DNA of 5,038 nt, taken from Desulfurococcales archaeon (GTDB lineage: Archaea; Thermoproteota; Thermoprotei_A; Sulfolobales; NBVN01). A model generated the notes under the pieces. The model made no database searches and was not told where the DNA came from. It was given only the letters and a program-made list of their open reading frames with translations. Position 1 is the stretch's first letter; every line of letters starts with the position of its first letter. Positions 1 to 4,595 of this stretch are shown here, in pieces. The position numbers and the translations under genes were made by a program. The DNA lies in assembly GCA_021158735.1 (NCBI GenBank), contig JAGGUC010000006.1, positions 1 to 5,038 on the forward strand. Reading direction: 5' to 3'.

Positions 1-62
1 AGAAACTCATTAAGTTACTCTACAGATGTTAGGTGTAGGATATTTTACATCTTCTCAAACAC

Positions 63-70
63 TTTAAAAT
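63..70 (+). promoter_or_regulatory. TATA-like box of amidohydrolase operon
   Basis: TTTAAAAT lies about 35 bases before the ATG at 102. An archaeal TATA box normally places transcription start about 25 bases downstream, here near 90-93, giving a leader of about ten bases that would contain the GGTG at 91-94. This would drive the amidohydrolase and the aminotransferase-like gene behind it. It is a by-eye match without an experimental start site. Confidence 0.5.
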
Positions 71-101
71 TGGTTCTCAGGAACTAATATGGTGTTGTAC
101 C

Positions 102-1379
102 ATGTCTCAAACGCACCCCCATAGGTTAGTTCTCGAAAATGTCAGAATATTCGATGCTACAGGCAGGGAGCCTGTCGGGAAAGGAGTCATCGTTATTGAG
201 GGTAAGTACATAAGGGGTGTGGGGTCTCGGGGAAGCATTGAAGTACCTGATAATGCAGAGGTAATTGACTGTGGTGGGAGGACGGCCCTACCCGGTCTGA
301 TCGATGCTCACCTACACATAACCGGTATGAAGACAGGTGACTTCGTTAAGGAGCCCCTGATCACGCCTATAGGGGTGTTTTTTGCCCGCGCTGTAAGGGA
401 CTTGCAGAACTTACTGAGTGCAGGCTTCACAACAGTAGTCGATGCCGGAGGAGTAATCGCTCTCCACATTAAGCAGGCGGTGGAGGAGGGAACCATTCCG
501 GGCCCAAGGGTCGTTGCAGCTGGGTACGTACTCTCTCAGACCTTTGGTCACGGTGACACACACTACCTGCCTGTCGAGTACGTTGACGCCAGGACAGCTA
601 AGAAGCTGACACCTATGATGTCCCTCATATGTGATGGCGTAGATGAGTGCAGGAAGGCTGCGAGATATGCTCTGAGGGAGGGCGCTGACTTCATCAAGAT
701 CATGGCTACGGGAGGGGTGATGTCCGAGAAGGACAGGCCTGAGTACAGGCAGTTCACCGTAGATGAAATAAGAGCTATTGTTGATGAGGCGAGAGCTGCA
801 GGCAGATTCGTCCACGCTCATGCTCAAGGTAAGGAAGGCATCATGAATGCTGTAGAGGCTGGGGTCAAGGTAATAGCGCACGCAATATACATTGATGAGG
901 AGTCTGCTGAGCTAGCTAAGGAGAAGGACGCGGTCATCGTGCCGACGCTGTCTATAGTGCATAAGGTCTTGGATGTGGGGGCTGAGGCGGGGATACCTGA
1001 GTGGGGGCTCAGGAAGGCTGAGGAGGTGTATCAGGAGCACGTAGATAATGTGAGGAGGGTGAGTAGGTTAGGCGTTAAGCTAGCTACGGGTACGGACTTC
1101 ATTGGAGGTCCATTCAGGCACGGTGAGAACGCTCTCGAGCTGAAGCTCTTCGTCGAGAAGTTAGGGCTTTCACCTGTTGAGGCATTGATCTCAGCTACCA
1201 GAATAGCTTCTGAAGCAGCTGGGCTGAAGGATGTGGTCGGGACCCTAGAGGAAGGCAAGGTGGCGGACATCATAGTAGTTGACGGTGACCCACTATCCAA
1301 CATAGATACATTGCTGAATGCTGAGAACGTGGTGCTGGTTGTGAAGGAGGGGAGAGTCCTTAAGCAGACTTTAAAGTAG
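102..1379 (+). CDS. Metal-dependent amidohydrolase (imidazolonepropionase/prolidase-like)
   Basis: A 425-residue cytoplasmic enzyme of the amidohydrolase superfamily, closest in pattern to the group containing Xaa-Pro dipeptidase-like and imidazolonepropionase-like hydrolases. The N- and C-terminal ends (about 8-63 and 380-425, with GKVADIIVVDGDPL) form the usual small beta domain around a TIM barrel. All expected metal-site elements are visible: HxH at H70/H72 in PGLIDAHLH, the probably carboxylated lysine K199 in DFIKIMATGG, histidines H238/H240 (VHAHAQG) and H260 (VIAHA), and the catalytic aspartate D332 in ATGTDF. The barrel therefore looks intact and probably binds two metals. Family members cleave C-N bonds in cyclic or linear amides, such as dipeptides, N-acyl compounds and lactams; the substrate cannot be deduced. 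ATG 102 is preceded by GGTG at 91-94 with a 7-base spacer; the ATG at 89 is out of frame and soon meets a stop. It likely forms an operon with the PLP enzyme downstream. There is no signal peptide. Confidence 0.93.
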   Translation: MSQTHPHRLVLENVRIFDATGREPVGKGVIVIEGKYIRGVGSRGSIEVPDNAEVIDCGGRTALPGLIDAHLHITGMKTGDFVKEPLITPIGVFFARAVRDLQNLLSAGFTTVVDAGGVIALHIKQAVEEGTIPGPRVVAAGYVLSQTFGHGDTHYLPVEYVDARTAKKLTPMMSLICDGVDECRKAARYALREGADFIKIMATGGVMSEKDRPEYRQFTVDEIRAIVDEARAAGRFVHAHAQGKEGIMNAVEAGVKVIAHAIYIDEESAELAKEKDAVIVPTLSIVHKVLDVGAEAGIPEWGLRKAEEVYQEHVDNVRRVSRLGVKLATGTDFIGGPFRHGENALELKLFVEKLGLSPVEALISATRIASEAAGLKDVVGTLEEGKVADIIVVDGDPLSNIDTLLNAENVVLVVKEGRVLKQTLK

Positions 1380-1408
1380 GCATTGCACCCTAGCTAGAGC
1401 GTGGTTGC

Positions 1409-1414
1409 GGGTGG
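1409..1414 (+). promoter_or_regulatory. Shine-Dalgarno-like GGGTGG deciding start of PLP enzyme
   Basis: GGGTGG ends five bases before the GTG at 1420. It partly matches the archaeal anti-Shine-Dalgarno complement (GGAGGTGA) and favours GTG 1420 over the in-frame TTG 1405 and GTG 1411. With that start the protein opens MNLRAYRKEFPVLE, which resembles the usual beginning of class V enzymes a few residues before the KEFP segment. Confidence 0.5.
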
Positions 1415-1419
1415 CTTAC

Positions 1420-2658
1420 GTGAACTTAAGAGCTTACAGAAAGGAGTTCCCCGTACTTGAGTACTGGGTCTACCTGAACGCAGCTGATCAGGCACCGCCC
1501 GGCAGGTACTGGATAGACGCTATGCGTGAGTGCCTGACACTCTATGAGGCTGGGAGAGTGAGCGATACAGCACCATATGACCCAGCAACTCACCCGTTCC
1601 TGACTCCGGTGTTCTTCGAATGTATTAAGCGTGCTGCCAGACTGCTTCACGCTAAGGAGGCTGAGGTAACCAACATATACAGGGTCATGACTCACGCCAA
1701 CTTAATAATTAATGACTTGATCAAGTGGGAGAGAGGGGATAATGTAGTCTTCTCGGACATAGACTACCCATCAATACCGTACATTCTGCTGGGTCTGAGG
1801 CGTAAGGGTGTTGAGTTGAGGAGGATCAAGAGTGTGAACAGCGAGGTAAGGCTGTCAGACCTGGAGAGGGTTGTTGACGATAAGACTAAGCTGGTTGTCA
1901 TTAACCGCACAACACCTTGGTGCGGGTTCACACATGATGTTAAGGAGGTTGTGAGGATTGCTCACGAGCACGGTGCGTACGTTCTGGATGATGCTTTTCA
2001 GGCTGCTGGCGCTATAGACATAGATATTCATAGGGATGGTGTTGACTTCCTATTGACGGGAAGCTACAAGTGGCTCCTAGGACCTGAGGGTGCGGGCGTA
2101 CTGTACGTCAGGGAGGACTTGATAGAGGAGCTGGAGCCCTCCTTCAGGAACTACATATGGGCTGACGTACCTACGGGAATACCGTTCGGCAGGCCTGACC
2201 ACGACAACATAAAGCACTGGGACTACCCACTAGTCAAGAATGCTAATAGGTACGACTTAGGCATCTGTGTAACACCGATACTATTCGGGTGGAACGCAAC
2301 CCTAGAATTCCTTGAACAGGTAGGAATTGAGAACATCGAGGGGAGGGTCAGGCAGCTGGGTAATTACTGCATTAATAGACTATATGAAATAGGTGTTAAG
2401 GTAGTTACGCCGGAGGATCCGAGGAAGAGGCACGGGCTGATAGTATACACTACAGGTAAGTATAAGCTCGACTTAAAGAGTTATGAGAGACTCAATAACA
2501 CACCACCGGGTGAGAAGCCAGTGAAGGTATCTCTGAGGTATGTAGGAGGCTTAGGAGGTATAAGAGTTAGCTGCCACTTCTTCAATACTGAGGAGGAAGT
2601 AGATAAGCTAGTTGAAATTCAAAAGAATGTTCTACAGGAGGAAGGAGTTAATACTTAA
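1420..2658 (+). CDS. Class V aminotransferase-fold PLP-dependent enzyme
   Basis: A cytoplasmic fold-type I PLP enzyme of the class V group (cysteine desulfurase, isopenicillin-N-epimerase-like and relatives), 412 residues from GTG 1420 or 417 from TTG 1405. Numbering here is from TTG 1405. The Schiff-base lysine is K222 in TGSYKWLLGPEGAGVLYVRE. The aspartate that pairs with the pyridine nitrogen is D196 in LDDAFQAAG, with Q199 in the usual stacking/hydrogen-bonding place. The C-terminal carboxylate-binding arginine is probably R387 in IRVSCHFFNTEEEVDKLVE, the classic family ending. The K-W-L-x-G-P context is typical of the epimerase-like branch rather than of IscS/SufS, and no obvious catalytic cysteine loop is seen, so I do not call it a cysteine desulfurase. 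The phosphate-cradle region (MTHANLII, about 95-102) departs from the usual threonine-rich form. It follows the amidohydrolase by 25-40 bases without an obvious promoter, so co-transcription and a shared pathway are likely. It could be a transaminase, lyase or epimerase; the reaction is not determinable here. Confidence 0.9.
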   Translation: MNLRAYRKEFPVLEYWVYLNAADQAPPGRYWIDAMRECLTLYEAGRVSDTAPYDPATHPFLTPVFFECIKRAARLLHAKEAEVTNIYRVMTHANLIINDLIKWERGDNVVFSDIDYPSIPYILLGLRRKGVELRRIKSVNSEVRLSDLERVVDDKTKLVVINRTTPWCGFTHDVKEVVRIAHEHGAYVLDDAFQAAGAIDIDIHRDGVDFLLTGSYKWLLGPEGAGVLYVREDLIEELEPSFRNYIWADVPTGIPFGRPDHDNIKHWDYPLVKNANRYDLGICVTPILFGWNATLEFLEQVGIENIEGRVRQLGNYCINRLYEIGVKVVTPEDPRKRHGLIVYTTGKYKLDLKSYERLNNTPPGEKPVKVSLRYVGGLGGIRVSCHFFNTEEEVDKLVEIQKNVLQEEGVNT

Positions 2659-2703
2659 AGAAAGTAGTAACTTAGTTAATTTTCCCTCCTAGTATTTATA
2701 GGC
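2659..2703. terminator. Convergent intergenic region, likely bidirectional termination
   Basis: This 45-base gap separates two stop codons facing each other: TAA of the PLP enzyme and TAG of the transporter. The plus strand carries a T-run followed by pyrimidines (2680-2690), and the minus strand is U-rich towards 2659. Archaeal termination commonly uses such T-rich tracts without a hairpin, and no strong hairpin is seen. The assignment rests on position and base composition only. Confidence 0.4.
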
Positions 2704-3942
2704 CTACTTCCGTATCCACTGCGCAGTTACCGGTATTTGGCATAGTGCACCGACAAGCCCTACGGCAGCGCATGTGGTGAGGGCCTCTCTCCAGCCCAGT
2801 AGCCCTATTATAGCGCCTAAGACTAAGCCTTCGATTGTTCCGAATGCTTTTCCTACAGCATTTAAACTACCGTAGGCTGTCCCGACCCTACCTGTCTTCC
2901 CGTACTTATCCATAATAACTATGAAGAACACTGTGTCTATTCCTTCAATACCTGCTCCACAGGCAAGTATTAGTAGTACCGTAGCTAATGTAGGTAAGTT
3001 AGGGACGTAAGTCAGAATCAGCAGTGAGAGTGCTGCACCAACTAGCCCTGTGCCTAGGATGTAACGCCTGATGCCGAACCCTAACTTATCAGCTAAGTAC
3101 CCTAGCGGAACAGCACATATAGCTCCTGCAACAGGGAAGAACGCTGTTAATGTTGCCGCAGTTACGGGGTCATGCCCTACAACCTCGACAAGGTATATTG
3201 GTATCCAAGCATAGATGCTGAAGCATATGAACTGAGCTGCCCCATAACTTAGGGCGTGAGATAGAAATACCTTATCACTCCATATGAGCTTGTAGGACTC
3301 CGTAATAAGCTCCCTAAAGCCCCTACTTACTGGGTGCTTCACCCACGGAGCCTCAAGTCCGACATCACTAGGTGATTCCTTAAGTAGAAGTAAGGTGAGT
3401 ACACCTACAGGAATTAGTATGAGTCCTGGTATAATGAAGCACATTCTCCACCCGTAAGCTACAGCAACCAGTGATAGGAGGGGGAGGCAAGCCGATGCGG
3501 CAACCAGCCTGCTACTATTAGTTATTGCTGCTGGCAGCCCCCTCCTACCTTCCGGGAACCAGTTAGAGTAGAGCCTACTGTATGAGGGCGCACCAGTTGC
3601 TTGAGCATATCCGTTAACACCCCAGGCAGCTGTCATAATGGTGTAAGACCTGCCTGAACCAACTACTAAGTTCGCTAGACCTGACAGAATACCTCCTAAA
3701 CCCCAGACCTTTCTAGGTCCAAAGCGATCTACTAAAATCCCATTAACCAACTGCCCTACAGCGTACCCAGCAGTCAGTAAGGACGTGAATACCCCCCACA
3801 TTACTGGGGTCCACAGTAGCTCACTCTTTATGAACGGCCCGGCAGCACTATAGTCATACCTACCGAAGTAAAAGAGAAAGTACGTAATACTTGCTGCCGC
3901 AACAACTAAGACCCTGTAAGTACGTAGTGTCAGCCTTCTCAT
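2704..3942 (-). CDS. MFS transporter, organic-anion / organophosphate-type
   Basis: A 412-residue inner-membrane carrier of the major facilitator superfamily, usual in length and with about 12 hydrophobic helices (roughly 11-27, 46-68, 79-97, 101-121, 140-163, 168-187, 228-250, 262-284, 294-313, 319-340, 353-381, 385-405). The loop 2-3 signature is present as G68-xxx-D72-R73-x-G75-x-R77 (GILVDRFGPRK), and a second-half copy as GYLADKLGFGIRR (281-293). R28 in helix 1 (FGRYDYSAAGPFI) matches the conserved helix-1 arginine of the GlpT/UhpT and hexuronate/galactonate families that bind anionic substrates. The segments NWFPEGRRG, GWRMCF and ESPSDVG fit the same families. The helix-7 arginine of GlpT seems absent. 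I infer an organic-anion symporter or antiporter of unknown substrate. The gene converges on the amidohydrolase and PLP genes, so functional linkage is plausible but it has its own promoter. ATG 3942 is preceded by a weak AAGGTAG about seven bases upstream. Confidence 0.9.
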   Translation of the reverse strand: MRRLTLRTYRVLVVAAASITYFLFYFGRYDYSAAGPFIKSELLWTPVMWGVFTSLLTAGYAVGQLVNGILVDRFGPRKVWGLGGILSGLANLVVGSGRSYTIMTAAWGVNGYAQATGAPSYSRLYSNWFPEGRRGLPAAITNSSRLVAASACLPLLSLVAVAYGWRMCFIIPGLILIPVGVLTLLLLKESPSDVGLEAPWVKHPVSRGFRELITESYKLIWSDKVFLSHALSYGAAQFICFSIYAWIPIYLVEVVGHDPVTAATLTAFFPVAGAICAVPLGYLADKLGFGIRRYILGTGLVGAALSLLILTYVPNLPTLATVLLILACGAGIEGIDTVFFIVIMDKYGKTGRVGTAYGSLNAVGKAFGTIEGLVLGAIIGLLGWREALTTCAAVGLVGALCQIPVTAQWIRK

Positions 3943-3957
3943 GCCTCAACTACCTTA

Positions 3958-3985
3958 GCAGTACGTACTACACATATAGTACTGC
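3958..3985. promoter_or_regulatory. Compound inverted repeat, candidate operator of MFS gene
   Basis: GCAGTAC (3958-3964) pairs exactly with GTACTGC (3979-3985). Nested within it, GTACTA (3965-3970) pairs with TAGTAC (3977-3982) across six bases, and AGTACGTACT (3960-3969) is itself a perfect 10-base palindrome. The element lies between the TATA-like box of the transporter gene and its ATG, over the predicted transcription start near 3970. That is a typical place for an archaeal repressor to block polymerase. The symmetry is seen directly; the operator role is inferred. Confidence 0.4.
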
Positions 3986-3987
3986 CG

Positions 3988-4000
3988 TAAATTTAAAATA
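3988..4000 (-). promoter_or_regulatory. TATA-like box of MFS transporter gene
   Basis: Read on the minus strand this is TATTTTAAATTTA, an A/T-only block in a more mixed context, centred about 52 bases before the ATG at 3942. It would place the transcription start near 3970 and give a leader of about 28 bases, leaving room for the weak ribosome-binding site. It is identified by eye. Confidence 0.5.
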
Positions 4001-4070
4001 ATGTCTTAACTCTTACTTAGGTCTTAAGGAAAATACGTGTTTTACGCTGATTACATAATGAAGTCAATGG

Positions 4071-4083
4071 TTTAAGTTTTTAT
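4071..4083 (+). promoter_or_regulatory. Possible TATA-like element of the 120-residue gene
   Basis: TTTAAGTTTTTAT is the most T/A-rich block ahead of the ATG at 4115 and would set transcription start near 4100. A second A/T block around 4087-4095 could instead give a nearly leaderless transcript. No Shine-Dalgarno match precedes the ATG, which is consistent with a leaderless or short-leader message. The exact box is uncertain. Confidence 0.35.
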
Positions 4084-4084
4084 T

Positions 4085-4103
4085 CTTACTAAATACTAGT
4101 AAG
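4085..4103. promoter_or_regulatory. Inverted repeat CTTACTA-N5-TAGTAAG, candidate operator
   Basis: A perfect 7-base inverted repeat with a 5-base centre (AATAC) ends 11 bases before the ATG at 4115, between the possible TATA element and the start codon. Its core, TACTA-N5-TAGTA, nearly repeats the TACTA-N6-TAGTA found at 3966-3981 in the opposite promoter. A DNA-binding site is more likely than a stable RNA hairpin because the arms are A/T-rich. Confidence 0.4.
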
Positions 4104-4114
4104 TCTGAGCAGTA

Positions 4115-4477
4115 ATGTGTGACATTGGTTTTCTAATTAGGTATTGGCCTAAGATACATGGATCACTAGACTTAACCCGGGATATTGCACATGAACTCGC
4201 AGATAAACTTCATGAAGTATATGACAGAGTGCAGTTCTCAACTGCTAGAGGGAACTATATTAAGATTGGAAGTAAATGGTACTTACAAAAGTATCCAGTC
4301 CCAATAATAAAAATACCGATTGGAGAAGTGGATGTGAATTTAAATGGAGTTTCATTCGTAACCTGCATCCACTTAAAATCTTTAACTGAGGATTTCCCTA
4401 GTGAATTGATTAGATTTAAGGAACTGAACTTAGAAACTTATGGTGGAGGAGACTTACACACTTTCCTTATCCCCTAA
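4115..4477 (+). CDS. Hypothetical protein, 120 residues
   Basis: I do not recognise this protein. It is a small soluble protein without signal peptide or membrane helix. Residues about 18-38 (DLTRDIAHELADKLHEVYD) look like an amphipathic helix. The region 41-88 alternates hydrophobic and polar residues as beta strands would (YIKIG, IIKIPIG, EVDVNLNG, VSFVTCIHL). Residues 90-104 could be a second helix, and the tail has a GGGD turn at 110-113. ATG 4115 is the earliest possible start because an in-frame TGA lies at 4106-4108. Base composition is about 37% GC, far below the genes to the left, and similar to the unfinished gene to its right, so it may belong to an acquired segment. It is transcribed divergently from the transporter, and both promoters carry a similar inverted repeat. 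The STARGN (42-47) and GEVD (70-73) segments faintly recall nucleotidyltransferases, but key residues and spacing do not fit. Coding status is likely, not certain. Confidence 0.6.
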   Translation: MCDIGFLIRYWPKIHGSLDLTRDIAHELADKLHEVYDRVQFSTARGNYIKIGSKWYLQKYPVPIIKIPIGEVDVNLNGVSFVTCIHLKSLTEDFPSELIRFKELNLETYGGGDLHTFLIP

Positions 4478-4481
4478 CTCT

Positions 4482-4532
4482 AGTCCAGACCAGTACCTAG
4501 TATATAAACTTTCTCCAGTCCAGACTCCAGAC
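4482..4532 (+). repeat. Three short direct repeats TCCAGAC
   Basis: TCCAGAC occurs at 4484-4490, 4519-4525 and 4526-4532. The first two are preceded by AG, making AGTCCAGAC, and the last two are adjacent head to tail. The cluster lies in the gap between the 120-residue gene and the last open frame, just upstream of the second TATA-like box. It could be a regulator site or a leftover of local duplication. The copies are seen directly; the function is unknown. Confidence 0.5.
4501..4508 (+). promoter_or_regulatory. TATA-like box (upstream of two)
   Basis: TATATAAA is the closest match to a canonical TATA box in the window. It would start transcription near 4530, inside the TCCAGAC repeats, giving a leader of 65 bases or more before the last gene. 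It might serve that gene as an alternative promoter or a short untranslated RNA; neither is shown by the sequence. Confidence 0.35.
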
Positions 4533-4542
4533 AGGGCTAATA

Positions 4543-4552
4543 CTTTAATATA
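4543..4552 (+). promoter_or_regulatory. TATA-like box of the unfinished gene
   Basis: CTTTAATATA, centred near 4548, predicts a transcription start near 4573. The message would begin just after the in-frame stop TAG at 4572-4574 and would include AAGGTG at 4583-4588. The geometry of box, start and ribosome-binding site supports a translation start near 4596 rather than at the earlier ATG 4567. Confidence 0.4.
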
Positions 4553-4595
4553 GAAGCATAGTTCATATGGTTAGGATTTAGTAAGGTGTGAAGCT

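Noticed and set aside
1..87. Possible C-terminal end of an upstream plus-strand gene, open in frame 1 until TAA 85-87
   Set aside because: Twenty-eight codons without a recognisable sequence, and it would run through the TATA-like box; too short to support. A divergent minus-strand start at CAT 8-10 is equally untestable here.
89..103. ATGGT-N5-ACCAT palindrome at the start of the amidohydrolase gene
   Set aside because: Five-base arms over a start codon are likely by chance, and the GGTG in it is better explained as a ribosome-binding site.
411..881. A 156-codon open frame on the minus strand
   Set aside because: It lies wholly antisense to the amidohydrolase, whose catalytic motifs prove the plus-strand frame; the antisense translation is low-complexity-like and rich in Ser, Leu and Cys without any recognisable fold.
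1426..1695. An 89-codon minus-strand open frame
   Set aside because: It is a shadow of the PLP-enzyme gene with no recognisable features or promoter.
2683..2700. Minus-strand TATAAATA followed by AGGAGGG, resembling a promoter and strong ribosome-binding site
   Set aside because: No start codon follows at a usable distance on that strand, and the site lies in the short gap between convergent stop codons.
4115..4477. The 120-residue protein as a minimal nucleotidyltransferase (STARGN, then GEVD)
   Set aside because: The glycine of the G-S motif is absent and the spacing to the acidic pair is about twice the usual, so the match is probably accidental.
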